A stretch of 64,000 nt of DNA, from NCBI RefSeq assembly GCF_042647465.1, contig NZ_JBHRVN010000004.1. One strand, given 5' to 3'. The position numbers and the translations under genes were made by a program. Each line of letters opens with the position of its first letter. Position 1 is the first letter of the stretch. The notes under the pieces were generated by a model. It had not been told where the DNA came from, did not search any database, and worked only from the letters and a program-made list of their open reading frames with translations. Origin of the DNA: Wagnerdoeblera intermedia (lineage in GTDB: Bacteria; Pseudomonadota; Alphaproteobacteria; Rhodobacterales; Rhodobacteraceae). Shown here in pieces: positions 7,853 through 16,465 of the stretch.

Positions 7853-8470
7853 TTACACCATATCTGCCCGGGCGCGGCGCAGAACCGCGCGGAAGGGGAT
7901 GAGTGTGATGACCACAAGGGCAATCTTTACCCCCCAGTCCGCCACCGCCAGCGAGACCCAGAGCGGCACTTCAGGCCCATAGCCCAGCAGCGGCAGCATT
8001 TCGCCGGCCCAGCTCACGTCATTGGAGGGTTCCAGCCAGACAAGCGCCGCCGAGAAGGCCAGGGTAAAGAAGAGCAGCGTGTCGAGCATGGCCCCGAAGA
8101 GCGAGGAGACCAGCGGCGCGCGCCACCAGCTGCCATGACGCAGCCGGTCAAAGATTTCCACATCGAGAAGCTGCGCCAGAAGGAAGCCCATGGCCGAGGC
8201 AAATGCCACGCGGCCGGTGACCAGCGGGCCGAATTCGCCCTCAATCTGCGTGCCGATGATCGAGCAGGCCAGTCCGGTCAGAAACCCTGCCATCACCACC
8301 TTGCGCGCAGCTGCCGCGCCGTAAAAGCGGTTGGTCAGATCGGTGATCAGAAAGGCGATGGGATAGGTAAAGGCCCCCCAGGTCAGCCACTGCCCGAGCA
8401 GGAACTGAACGAGGATATTTGAGGCCACCACAACGGCAGCCATCCCGAGGATACCGGGAATGAGATTCAT
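7853..8470 (-). CDS. yhhQ: Queuosine precursor transporter (YhhQ/VUT family)
   Basis: 205 residues with about six hydrophobic segments, including ILGMAAVVVASNILVQFLLG, TYPIAFLITDLTNRFYG and a WWRAPLVSSLFGAMLDTLLF region. These match the ECF-like VUT family whose E. coli member YhhQ imports preQ0/preQ1 for queuosine synthesis. I start at ATG 8470, 8 bases after GGA, rather than at an in-frame GTG at 8515, because homologues begin close to the LIPGI segment. It is divergent from the FemAB-like acyltransferase gene. Confidence 0.88.
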   Translation of the reverse strand: MNLIPGILGMAAVVVASNILVQFLLGQWLTWGAFTYPIAFLITDLTNRFYGAAAARKVVMAGFLTGLACSIIGTQIEGEFGPLVTGRVAFASAMGFLLAQLLDVEIFDRLRHGSWWRAPLVSSLFGAMLDTLLFFTLAFSAALVWLEPSNDVSWAGEMLPLLGYGPEVPLWVSLAVADWGVKIALVVITLIPFRAVLRRARADMV

Positions 8471-8643
8471 AGCGATGATCCGTTTTATCAAGGTCGCGGA
8501 GACTTGGTCCGCCACGCCTCATGCGCAGCCGACGCGGGCCTCATACTCCCGGGCGGGCGCTTCGGCAAGTGGCTCGCTTGACCGGGGGATCGGGCCGCGC
8601 CATCCTGCCGCCGGGCGAAGCCGCGCCGAAGGGTTTGGAAGTT

Positions 8644-9780
8644 ATGGAAATTTCACTTGTGGAGGCGGTCGGCGCGATTCCCGCCCGGGACTGGGATGCC
8701 TGTGCAGGCGGCGACAACCCTTTCACCACGCACCGCTTTCTGACCGCGCTCGAACGCTCCGGCAGCGTGGGAGAGGGCACCGGCTGGCTGCCGCGCCCCA
8801 TGGTGCTGCGCGAGGGGGGAGAGGTCCTCGGAGTGGTGCCGCTTTATCTGAAGCTGCATTCGCAGGGCGAATATATCTTCGATCATGCCTGGGCTGATGC
8901 CTTTGAGCGGGCAGGCGGCAGCTATTACCCGAAGCTCCAGGTCGCGGTGCCCTTTACCCCCGCCACCGGCCCGCGCCTTCTGCTGCGCCCGGGCCAGGAC
9001 GCGCGGGGGCGGCAGGCGCTGTTGCAGGGGCTTCAGGCAGTGGCAGAGCAGAACGGGCTCAGTTCGGTGCATATCACCTTCTGCACGGCGGAGGAGGCGG
9101 CTTCGGCACCCGCGCCCTGGCTCAGCCGGATCGGCGAGCAGTTCCACTGGGAGAACCGCAATTACGCCGCATATGATGACTTCCTCGCCGCTCTGTCATC
9201 GCGTAAGCGCAAGGCTTTGCGCAAAGAGCGTCAGGCCGCGCAGGGCTTTGGGGGGCGGATCCTGCATCTGACCGGCAAAGCCCTGCGCCCGGAGCATTGG
9301 GACGCCTTCTGGACCTTCTATCAGGACATCGGGGCGCGCAAATGGGGCAGGCCCTATCTGACCCGGGCTTTCTTCGACGAAATCCACGCGACCATGGCCG
9401 AGGACATCCTGCTGGTCCTGGCAGAGCGCGACGGGCGCTATGTGGCGGGCGCGCTGAACTTTATCGGGCGCGACACGCTTTATGGCCGCTATTGGGGGGC
9501 GGTTGAGGATCACCCCTTCCTGCATTTCGAGCTGTGCTACCACCAGGCCATCGATTTTGCGATCGCGAAGGGGCTGTCCCGGGTTGAGGCCGGGGCCCAG
9601 GGCGAGCATAAACTCGCCCGGGGCTATCTGCCGGTTCCGGTCTGGTCGCTGCACCACCTGCCGGAGGCGGGCTTTCGTCAGGCCGTCTCAGACTATCTTC
9701 AGCGTGAGCGCGAGGCGGTGTCTGAAGATATCGAGGCCCTGCAGGATTTGGGTCCCTTCCGCCGGGATCAGGCGATCTGA
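8644..9780 (+). CDS. FemAB-like GNAT-fold acyltransferase (COG3146 type)
   Basis: 378 residues. The protein matches the peptidogalycan-biosysnthesis-type family (DUF482/COG3146) related to FemAB aminoacyltransferases. Segments include NPFTTHRFLTALE near the N-terminus, WENRNYAAYDDFLAALSSRK in the middle, HFELCYHQAIDFAI, and the near-C-terminal AGAQGEHKLARGYLP that is characteristic of the family. The substrate is unknown. The start is ATG 8644 preceded by GGAAG; the reading frame extends upstream to 8521 but that part looks non-coding. Its 3' end overlaps the convergent acetyltransferase gene by 13 bases. Confidence 0.82.
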   Translation: MEISLVEAVGAIPARDWDACAGGDNPFTTHRFLTALERSGSVGEGTGWLPRPMVLREGGEVLGVVPLYLKLHSQGEYIFDHAWADAFERAGGSYYPKLQVAVPFTPATGPRLLLRPGQDARGRQALLQGLQAVAEQNGLSSVHITFCTAEEAASAPAPWLSRIGEQFHWENRNYAAYDDFLAALSSRKRKALRKERQAAQGFGGRILHLTGKALRPEHWDAFWTFYQDIGARKWGRPYLTRAFFDEIHATMAEDILLVLAERDGRYVAGALNFIGRDTLYGRYWGAVEDHPFLHFELCYHQAIDFAIAKGLSRVEAGAQGEHKLARGYLPVPVWSLHHLPEAGFRQAVSDYLQREREAVSEDIEALQDLGPFRRDQAI

Positions 9781-10229
9781 AGCGTCATAAACACGCTGTT
9801 GGGATCTTCCTTATAGCCCTCAAAGGGGCCGCAGTACTGAAAGCCCGCGCGTTCATAAAGCGCGCGCGCCGGAGCAAAGATGTTCTCGGCACCGGTTTCA
9901 AGGCTGAGGCGGCGATAGCCCGCGCCCTCGGCTTCCATCACCAGATGCTGCAGCATCTGCTGCGCAAGTCCCTCGCCACGGTGCTCAGCTAGCAGATGCA
10001 TGCTTTTGATCTCGGCGTGATCGGCAGTGATCTCTTTCAATGCGCCCATAGCCACCGCTTCCCCGTTTTTGCGCATCACATAGAAGCGGATGCCGGGGGC
10101 CGCCAGGGCATCGGCAGGCAGCATGTGGATCGATTCGGGCGGCGTTTCTGCATGCATGGCCTCGGTATGGCGGGCATGGAGCAGGGCAAGGTCATCCTGA
10201 ACGGGGTGTTCAAGGGCAATAGAGATCAT
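9768..10229 (-). CDS. GNAT family N-acetyltransferase
   Basis: 153 residues, single GNAT domain. The acetyl-CoA loop reads EHRGEGLAQQMLQHLV (motif A variant of Q/RxxGxG/A), and the C-terminal part has ALYERAGFQYCGPF, the usual motif-B ending. Closest in feel to the YnbB/PhnO-like small acetyltransferases; the substrate cannot be deduced. It converges on, and overlaps, the upstream-coded FemAB-like gene. Confidence 0.83.
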   Translation of the reverse strand: MISIALEHPVQDDLALLHARHTEAMHAETPPESIHMLPADALAAPGIRFYVMRKNGEAVAMGALKEITADHAEIKSMHLLAEHRGEGLAQQMLQHLVMEAEGAGYRRLSLETGAENIFAPARALYERAGFQYCGPFEGYKEDPNSVFMTLQIA

Positions 10230-10281
10230 CAGCGGTTTCTCCCGTAGTCATCCGCAGTTTAACAGGCGCAGCCCATAAAAA

Positions 10282-10306
10282 AACACCCGCCTTCGGGGCG
10301 GGTGTT
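10282..10306 (-). terminator. Rho-independent terminator of the inositol monophosphatase gene
   Basis: A 10-base stem (AACACCCGCC / GGCGGGTGTT) around a TTCGG loop. On the minus strand it is followed by a run of T (A-run at 10277-10283 on the plus strand). Confidence 0.9.
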
Positions 10307-10323
10307 GGTCGCAGTGATCAGGC

Positions 10324-11118
10324 TCAGTCCTGATTGCGGATGATTTTGACCAGCGGGTCGAACATTTCCGAGTTGGCCGCGATGAGCGAGCCTTTCTCAA
10401 GGATGCTGTCGCCTTCGCGCACCGGGGCGACCATGCCACCGGCCTCTTTGACGATCAGCAGGCCGGCTGCGATGTCCCAGGCATTCAGATTGCGCTCCCA
10501 ATACCCCTCGTAGCGGCCTGCAGCCACATAGGCGAGGTCAAGCGCTGCCGAGCCGTAGCGGCGCACACCGGCGCAGACCGGCATCAGGCGCGCCAGATCC
10601 TGCAAAGTGGCGGGCAGAGGGCCAACGCCGCCAAACGGGACGCCGGTTGCGAAGATCGATTCGATCATCTTATTACGGCCCGAGACGCGGATACGGCGGG
10701 TGTCGTTCAGCCAGGCACCGGCGCCTTTTTCGGCGACGAACATCTCATCTTTCGCCGGGTCAAAGACCACAGCCGAGACGATCTCGCCCTTATGCTCGAG
10801 CGCGATCGAGACCGACCAGTGCGGCAGGCCGTGCAGGAAGTTGGTGGTGCCGTCGAGCGGGTCAACGATCCAGCGGCGGGTCGGGTCAGCACCGTCCTGG
10901 CCGCCGGTCTCTTCGCCCAGCCAGCCATAGGTCGGGCGCGCGCCCAGCAGTTCTTCCTTGATGATGCGTTCGGCTTCGCGGTCGGCTTTCGACACGAAGT
11001 CGCCCGGGCCCTTGGAAGAGACCTGCAGGTTTTCGACCTCGCGGAAGTCTTTCACGAGCGAACGCCCCGCTTTGCGCGCGGCCTTGATCATCAGGTTGAG
11101 ATTGGCGCTGCCTTGCAT
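10324..11118 (-). CDS. suhB: Inositol monophosphatase family protein
   Basis: 264 residues with the metal-binding signatures of the family: GEE at 68-70, DPLDGTTNF starting at residue 86, and a C-terminal AWDIAAGLLIVKEAGG block. The family hydrolyses inositol-1-phosphate and related sugar phosphates; E. coli SuhB also binds Nus factors during rRNA antitermination. The ATG is preceded by GGAGA. It is transcribed toward its own terminator and is separated from the aminomutase gene by 67 bases. Confidence 0.9.
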   Translation of the reverse strand: MQGSANLNLMIKAARKAGRSLVKDFREVENLQVSSKGPGDFVSKADREAERIIKEELLGARPTYGWLGEETGGQDGADPTRRWIVDPLDGTTNFLHGLPHWSVSIALEHKGEIVSAVVFDPAKDEMFVAEKGAGAWLNDTRRIRVSGRNKMIESIFATGVPFGGVGPLPATLQDLARLMPVCAGVRRYGSAALDLAYVAAGRYEGYWERNLNAWDIAAGLLIVKEAGGMVAPVREGDSILEKGSLIAANSEMFDPLVKIIRNQD

Positions 11119-11185
11119 GGGCGTCTCCTGTCGGGGGTCAGAGGGGGGCTATAGGGCGATCAGCCCGGAAATGGAAGGGGGCGGT

Positions 11186-12217
11186 TCAGCGCAGCGGGTC
11201 AGAATAATGGTGTTTTCCGCCTCTGGGGTCGGTAACCGTCCAGCCGTCGGGGGTTTTGGTGAAATACTGCGGGTTGATCGGCACTTTGCCGAAGCCGCCG
11301 GGAATGTCGAGGATATAGCTCGGAAGCGCCGTGCCGGAGATGCGGCCCCTCAGCGCAGCCATCAGCGCCATGCCCTCCTCCAGCGTGGTGCGGAAATGGC
11401 CCGCGCCCCGCGCCAGATCGCAGTGATGCAGATAATAGGGTTTGACCCGCAGCCGCAGCAGCGCACGGAAAAGATCCTCCAGCGCCTCAGGGGTGTCATT
11501 GACCCCGCGCAGCAGAACCGATTGCGACAACAGCGGAAAGCCCGCATCGGCCAGGCGTGAAAGCGCCGCCCGCGCCTCCGGCGTCAGCTCCTGCGCGTGG
11601 TTGGTATGCACCACGATCCAGACCGGAACCTCGCCCTTCAGCACCTCCAGCAGATCAGGCGTGATCCGCTCGGGTGCCACCACAGGCACACGCGAATGAA
11701 TGCGCAGAAGATCCAGCGTGCCGACGGCGCGCAGCTTTTCAAGCACCAGCCCCAGGCGGCGGGGTGATAGCACCAGCGGATCGCCCCCGGTCAGGATAAT
11801 CTCACGGATCGCAGGCGTTTTGCGCAGATAGTCGCAGATGCGCTCAATCGCCTCCATGGGCAGGGTGCCGCTGTCGCCGACTGATTCGCGGCGAAAGCAG
11901 AACCGGCAGTAAACCGCGCAGGTCTGCGTCAGATGCAAAATGGCCCGGTCCGGGTAACGATGCGTCAGACCCGGCACCCGCTCATGGGCGTGATCGCCGA
12001 TCGGATCGGCCAGATCGCCCTCATGGATGACCAACTCATCCACCGTCGGCACGAACTGCCGCCCCACGCCGTCATCGGCAGTTTGCAGCGCGCTCTGCAT
12101 GGCCGGAGAGATCAGCACACGGAATTCTTCCGTGACACGTTCCAACTCTTCGCTCTGCTCAGGGCTGGTCAGGCCCGCGCGGGTAAGCTGCGGGATGCTG
12201 CTCAGGGCCTGTGACAT
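11186..12217 (-). CDS. Lysine-2,3-aminomutase-like radical SAM protein (KamA/EpmB family)
   Basis: 343 residues. The radical SAM motif CAVYCRFC is at 100-107, ILTGGDPLVLS follows, and a PGGFGK segment near the C-terminus matches the PLP-lysine motif PGGGGK of lysine 2,3-aminomutase with one Gly replaced by Phe. The length is that of EpmB, the enzyme that makes beta-lysine for elongation factor P, rather than of catabolic KamA (about 415). Neither efp nor the ligase epmA is adjacent, so EF-P modification is an inference. GGAG precedes the ATG by 6 bases. Confidence 0.85.
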   Translation of the reverse strand: MSQALSSIPQLTRAGLTSPEQSEELERVTEEFRVLISPAMQSALQTADDGVGRQFVPTVDELVIHEGDLADPIGDHAHERVPGLTHRYPDRAILHLTQTCAVYCRFCFRRESVGDSGTLPMEAIERICDYLRKTPAIREIILTGGDPLVLSPRRLGLVLEKLRAVGTLDLLRIHSRVPVVAPERITPDLLEVLKGEVPVWIVVHTNHAQELTPEARAALSRLADAGFPLLSQSVLLRGVNDTPEALEDLFRALLRLRVKPYYLHHCDLARGAGHFRTTLEEGMALMAALRGRISGTALPSYILDIPGGFGKVPINPQYFTKTPDGWTVTDPRGGKHHYSDPLR

Positions 12218-12347
12218 GGGAAACTCCGGGGGGATCAGGTGAAGCCGCTGATGTAGGGCGTGGCGTCCGCGCCTGCAAGCGGCGCATTGGCGCTGGACCT
12301 TTGGCGCGGTCCAGGGTCACCTGAGGGCAATCCATAAGACGGTTGCC

Positions 12348-13574
12348 ATGCGCCTGCTGATTTCCTTTGCCGCGATTTTCGTTTCTGTTGTTCTGATGCA
12401 GCTTGGCTCGGGCGGGGTGGTGCCGCTCGACGCGCTCTCCGGGGTGGAGCTGGGGTTTTCGGCCTCAGCCATCGGGATGATCGGCTCGGCACATTTCTTG
12501 GGCTTTCTGATCGGCTGCTGGTGGACCCCGCGCCTGATGGGAGAGGTGGGGCACTCCCGCGCCTTTGCGGCGCTGACGGCGGCAGGCACCATCGGGATCC
12601 TTGCGCATATGATGGTGACGGACCCGATCGCCTGGGGGGTCTTCCGTATGGCGACGGGGCTCTCGGCGGCGGGCTGCTATACGATCATTGAGGCCTGGCT
12701 GCAGGGCAAGCTGACCAATGCCAACCGGGGCAGCGCCATGGGGGTCTACCGGATCGTTGATATCGGCGGCAGCCTGGCGGCGCAGATGATGATCGGCTTT
12801 CTCGCGCCCGCGAGCTATTTTTCCTATAACCTGCTGGCGCTTCTCGCCTGTGCCGCGCTTTTCCCGCTGGTTCTGACAAAGGTTGAGGCGCCGAAATCCA
12901 GCCTCGCGCCCCGTCTGCGGCCCATGCTGGCCTGGAAACGCTCACCACTGGGTGCAGTCGGTGTGGTGGTCTCCGGCGTCACCGGCGGGGCCTTTCGGAT
13001 GGTGGGCCCGCTTTACGGTGTGGCCGTGGGGCTGGAGCCCAAGCAGATCGGGGCGTTTCTCTCGGCCTATGTGATTGGCGGGGCGGTTGCGCAGTTTCCG
13101 ATGGGGTGGCTCTCGGATAAATACGATCGCCGCACCGTGCTGGCCTGGCTTTCCGCGGGATCGGTGGCGGCCTGTGTCTTTACAGTCTTCGCTCAGGATT
13201 TCGGGATCTGGGCGGTTTTTGCGGGGGCCACGCTCTTTGGTCTGACGACCATGCCGCTCTATTCCATCTCATCCGCCCATGCGAATGACTTCTCCAATGA
13301 CGATGAGCGGGTGGAGCTTTCGGCAGCGCTGCTCTTTCTTTACGCCATCGGTGCGATTGCAAGCCCGGTGATCGCCTCCGCCCTGATGGAAAGCTTTGGT
13401 CCGGGCGGCATGTTCGGCCTGAACGCGGCGGCGCATTTTGCGCTACTGATCTTTGGCCTGATGCGGATGCGGGTCGGGCGGCAGCCGGAGAATCCCACGG
13501 CCTGGACCTATCGGCCCAAGACCTCATTTCTCTTCGGGCGGCTGATGCGCAAGCCGCGCCGCCCGGAGCAGTAA
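12348..13574 (+). CDS. MFS transporter (YcaD-like)
   Basis: 408 residues with twelve predictable membrane segments. The first starts at the N-terminus (LLISFAAIFVSVVLMQLGSG). The loop 8-9 motif GWLSDKYDRRTVL is the duplicated MFS motif A, and the central loop after segment 6 is basic. The overall pattern (SAHFLGFLIGCWWTPRLM, TGLSAAGCYTIIEAWLQG) fits the YcaD branch of the family. The substrate is unknown. The C-terminus is a soluble, basic tail. It stands alone between the aminomutase gene and the convergent mlaF. Confidence 0.86.
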   Translation: MRLLISFAAIFVSVVLMQLGSGGVVPLDALSGVELGFSASAIGMIGSAHFLGFLIGCWWTPRLMGEVGHSRAFAALTAAGTIGILAHMMVTDPIAWGVFRMATGLSAAGCYTIIEAWLQGKLTNANRGSAMGVYRIVDIGGSLAAQMMIGFLAPASYFSYNLLALLACAALFPLVLTKVEAPKSSLAPRLRPMLAWKRSPLGAVGVVVSGVTGGAFRMVGPLYGVAVGLEPKQIGAFLSAYVIGGAVAQFPMGWLSDKYDRRTVLAWLSAGSVAACVFTVFAQDFGIWAVFAGATLFGLTTMPLYSISSAHANDFSNDDERVELSAALLFLYAIGAIASPVIASALMESFGPGGMFGLNAAAHFALLIFGLMRMRVGRQPENPTAWTYRPKTSFLFGRLMRKPRRPEQ

Positions 13575-13577
13575 GGC

Positions 13578-14324
13578 TTAACGAAGGGTGGCAATCGGCC
13601 CTTCTGGGCGGCCGTGGATGAACTGATCGACGTAAGGGTCGCCCGAGTGGTCAAGATCGGCCACCGGTCCCAGCCACTGCACGCGGCCCTGGTAAAGCAT
13701 GCAGACCTGATCCGCGATGGCGCGCACCGAGGTCATATCATGGGTGATCGAGATCGCGGTCGCGCCCATCTCGGTCACAAGGCCGCGGATCAGATCGTTG
13801 ATGACGCCCGACATGATCGGATCAAGCCCGGTGGTCGGCTCATCAAAGAAGATGATCGAAGGGTCCGCCGCAATGGCGCGGGCAAGGCTGACGCGCTTTT
13901 GCATGCCGCCCGAAAGCTCTGCCGGGTAGAGATCGGCCACCCGCTCGGGCAGGCCCACCCGGGCCAGCTTTTCAATGGCAATGGCGCGGGCCTCATCGCG
14001 CGGGCGCTTTTTCGCGCCGCGCAGCAGGCGGAAGGCGACATTCTCCCAGATCTTCAGCGAGTCAAACAGCGCGCCGCCCTGGAAGAGCATTCCGAAAGTT
14101 TGCAAAAAATCCTCACGGTTGGCAGCGGTCAACTCGGTGCCATTCACAAGGATCTGCCCCTTGTCCTGCGGCACAAGGCCAAGGATCGTCTTCAGCAGCA
14201 CGGATTTCCCGGTGCCCGATCCGCCAATGACCACCAGGTTCTGGCCCTTTGGCACCTCAAGGCTGACCCCGCGCAAGACGTGGTTTGAGCCGAAGGATTT
14301 ATGAACGTCCTGAAGTCGGATCAT
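13578..14324 (-). CDS. mlaF: Phospholipid-transport ABC ATPase MlaF
   Basis: 248 residues. Walker A GGSGTGKS is at 34-41, the signature LSGGMQKR follows, then Walker B IIFFDEPTTGLDP and the switch His in SITHDM. The GG before SGTGKS and the signature with M are typical of the Mce-associated MlaF/Ttg2A branch. It pairs with the permease gene just upstream (ATGA overlap of 4 bases) and acts at the inner membrane in phospholipid traffic to or from the outer membrane. No mlaD, mlaC or mlaB is adjacent. Confidence 0.92.
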   Translation of the reverse strand: MIRLQDVHKSFGSNHVLRGVSLEVPKGQNLVVIGGSGTGKSVLLKTILGLVPQDKGQILVNGTELTAANREDFLQTFGMLFQGGALFDSLKIWENVAFRLLRGAKKRPRDEARAIAIEKLARVGLPERVADLYPAELSGGMQKRVSLARAIAADPSIIFFDEPTTGLDPIMSGVINDLIRGLVTEMGATAISITHDMTSVRAIADQVCMLYQGRVQWLGPVADLDHSGDPYVDQFIHGRPEGPIATLR

Positions 14325-15109
14325 GAGGTAAAGAACACTTCCGTCAGCGCATAGTTCGCCGCAAGGATCAGGATGGAGGAGGCCACGACCGCCGATTTCG
14401 TCGCAGCGCCCACGCCCTGGGCCCCGCGCCCCGACATCATGCCGTGATAGCAGCCCATCAGCGCCACGATGGCCCCGAAAGCCGCGCCTTTGACCAGTCC
14501 CGAGCCGACATCCCAGACCTCAAGATAGGTCCAGGTGTTGTAAAGATAGCTGCCCGAGTTGAAATCGAGCCGCGTGGTGCCGACCAGCCAGCCACCCATG
14601 ATGCCGATGATATCGCCCACGGCGACCAGCACGGGCATGGAAAGCGTGGCCGCCACGACCCGAGGCACCACCAGATATTTCACCGGATTGGTCGAGAGCG
14701 TGGTCAGCGCATCAATCTGCTCGGTCACCTTCATGGTGCCGATCTCGGCGGCGATGGAGCTTGCTACCCGTGCTGCCACCATCAGCCCGCCTAAGACCGG
14801 ACCAAGTTCGCGCACCATACCAATGGCGACGATTGAGGGGACGGCAAATTCGGCCTGAAAGCGCGCGCCGCCCGAATAGATCTGCAAAGCCAGCGCGCCC
14901 CCCGTGAAAAGCGCGGTCAGCGCCACCACCGGCAGCGAAAGCCAGCCGATGGCCAGCAGCTGGTTCAGCAGTTCGCGGCCATAGAACGGCGGGCGCAGGA
15001 TATGCGAGATCACCTGTCCGGCAAAAATCACCACCCGGCCCAGTCCCCCGATCAGATCAAGGGTCAGGCGGCCAAGGCGTGCCAGCGGCTGCGCCAGCGC
15101 CCGGCTCAT
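14321..15109 (-). CDS. mlaE: Phospholipid-transport ABC permease MlaE
   Basis: 262 residues with the MlaE fold: an N-terminal amphipathic region, then about five membrane segments. Conserved segments include REL(G)PVLGGLMVAARVASSIAAEIGTM (here MVRELGPVLGGLMVAAR), EQIDAL and the C-terminal ATKSAVVASSILILAANYALT. It overlaps alr at its start and mlaF at its end by 4 bases each, so the three form one transcript. Family role: inner-membrane subunit of the Mla lipid transporter. Confidence 0.92.
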   Translation of the reverse strand: MSRALAQPLARLGRLTLDLIGGLGRVVIFAGQVISHILRPPFYGRELLNQLLAIGWLSLPVVALTALFTGGALALQIYSGGARFQAEFAVPSIVAIGMVRELGPVLGGLMVAARVASSIAAEIGTMKVTEQIDALTTLSTNPVKYLVVPRVVAATLSMPVLVAVGDIIGIMGGWLVGTTRLDFNSGSYLYNTWTYLEVWDVGSGLVKGAAFGAIVALMGCYHGMMSGRGAQGVGAATKSAVVASSILILAANYALTEVFFTS

Positions 15110-16152
15110 GCCGCGCCGTGGTAGCGCCGCGTATAGCGGTGCCCGAGCGAAGTGAGGATTTCATAGCCGATGGTTCCGGCCACGCCGCCCAGGGCATCAA
15201 CCCCCTGATGCGGACCCAGAATATCCAAAGTCTCCGGCACCTGATCGAGGTGGCTCACATCCACGGTGATCAGATCCATTGACACACGGCCCAGGAGCGG
15301 GCAGGGGACATCGCCCGCCCAAAGGGTCGCTTTGCCCGAAAGCGCGCGGCTCAGCCCGTCGGCATAGCCAGCGGCAAGGGTCGCAACGCGGGTCGGCTGC
15401 GTGGCGCGGAAGCCCAGCGAATAGCCGACATATTCCCCCGGCTGCACCAGGCGGTGCTGAATGACCGGAAGCGACAGGGTGACGACCGGCAGAGCCCCCT
15501 CAAAAGGCAGGCCGCCATAAAGGCCGACGCCTGGGCGGGTCACGTCAAAATGATATTCCGGCCCGAGCAGAATGCCCCCGGTGGCCGAGAGCGAGCGGGC
15601 AATGCCAAGGCCATCGGTCAGGGTGTGGAACGTCTCAAGCTGGCTGCGGTTCAGCGCCGTCTCAGGTGCATCGGCGCAGGCCAGGTGGCTCATCAGCAGG
15701 GTCGGGCGGGCATCAAGCACGATATCGGCGATTGCCGCCCAGTCATCGGCCTCAAGGCCCAGACGGTTCATGCCGGTATCAAGCTGAATCCCGAAGGCAT
15801 GGCCGGGCAGGTTTTCAAAGTGGCGGGTCACCTGCTCAACGGAATTGAGCATCGGTGTCAGGCCGAAATCGCGGATGAGCCCGGTATCGCCGCCACAATG
15901 GCCGCCGAGCACATTGATCTCAAACCCATCGCCAAGCGCCTGACGGACCTGAGCGCCTTCTTCCGCCACAGCGACGAAGAAGCGCCTCGCGCCCGCGCCG
16001 GCCAGCGCCCGGGCAACGGTGCCCGCGCCAAGGCCATAGGCGTCAGCTTTGACCACCGCAGCGGTCTCAGTGGTTGCAGCAGAGACACGATCCATCGCGC
16101 GCCAGTTGGCGCAGATCGCAGCGAGGTCAATGGAGAGAATACCGGTAGCCAT
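15106..16152 (-). CDS. alr: Alanine racemase
   Basis: 348 residues, PLP enzyme giving D-alanine for peptidoglycan. The Schiff-base lysine lies in VVKADAYGLGA (Lys35). The second active-site region is AAGYADGLSRALSG, and the C-terminal SMDLITVDVS block is conserved. It is the first gene of an operon with mlaE-mlaF. In many relatives alr follows the replicative helicase gene dnaB; here the 313 bases upstream hold no sizeable gene. Confidence 0.93.
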   Translation of the reverse strand: MATGILSIDLAAICANWRAMDRVSAATTETAAVVKADAYGLGAGTVARALAGAGARRFFVAVAEEGAQVRQALGDGFEINVLGGHCGGDTGLIRDFGLTPMLNSVEQVTRHFENLPGHAFGIQLDTGMNRLGLEADDWAAIADIVLDARPTLLMSHLACADAPETALNRSQLETFHTLTDGLGIARSLSATGGILLGPEYHFDVTRPGVGLYGGLPFEGALPVVTLSLPVIQHRLVQPGEYVGYSLGFRATQPTRVATLAAGYADGLSRALSGKATLWAGDVPCPLLGRVSMDLITVDVSHLDQVPETLDILGPHQGVDALGGVAGTIGYEILTSLGHRYTRRYHGAA

Positions 16153-16296
16153 AGCGCGGTTTTGACACTGCCACAGCGAAGGTCAAGCGCGAAATCAGAA
16201 GCGGCCCTGTACGCAGAGCAGAGTTGCGCGGGCAGGGGGGCAGGGGGGGCATGTTTCGGGTGACCGCTTCGCCCCGGCGGGTCAGGGTGCCCGGCC

Positions 16297-16407
16297 TCAG
16301 CCGGAAAGCCCCGCTCCGAGCAGCAGAGATCCGAGCGGGCCGAAGAAGACGCCTGTCAGAATTTCTGCGCAAAGGAGCGGAAGCTCGGGGAAAGTTGCAG
16401 CGGGCAT
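16297..16407 (-). CDS. Possible 36-residue hydrophobic peptide
   Basis: An ATG at 16407 opens a 36-codon frame whose second half (AEILTGVFFGPLGSLLLGAG) is one continuous hydrophobic stretch long enough to cross a membrane. It is co-oriented with alr and lies 145 bases upstream of it. There is no strong ribosome-binding site (CAACTTTCC lies after, not before, the ATG). The hydrophobic pattern may be chance in GC-rich DNA. Confidence 0.2.
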   Translation of the reverse strand: MPAATFPELPLLCAEILTGVFFGPLGSLLLGAGLSG

Positions 16408-16432
16408 GGCAGTTACTCGTGTATACGACGGC

Positions 16433-16458
16433 GGGCCGCCCCGGTGTCGGGGCGGCCC
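16433..16458 (-). terminator. GC-rich hairpin behind the thiolase gene
   Basis: A perfect 11-base stem (GGGCCGCCCCG / CGGGGCGGCCC) with a GTGT loop lies 8 bases after the thiolase stop codon. There is no T tract, a common condition in this group. Confidence 0.6.
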
Positions 16459-16465
16459 TCAGATT

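Larger units (their letters stand above)
16153..16465. other. Intergenic region between alr and the thiolase gene
   Basis: 313 bases with no sizeable gene. It holds the alr promoter side, several G-runs near 16230-16250, a small hydrophobic minus-strand reading frame (16297-16407) and the hairpin behind the thiolase gene (16433-16458). Nothing else recognisable was seen. Confidence 0.5.

Noticed and set aside
8521..8643. N-terminal extension of the FemAB-like acyltransferase
   Set aside because: The extra 41 codons are R/G-rich and have no family match; ATG 8644 has a plausible ribosome-binding site.
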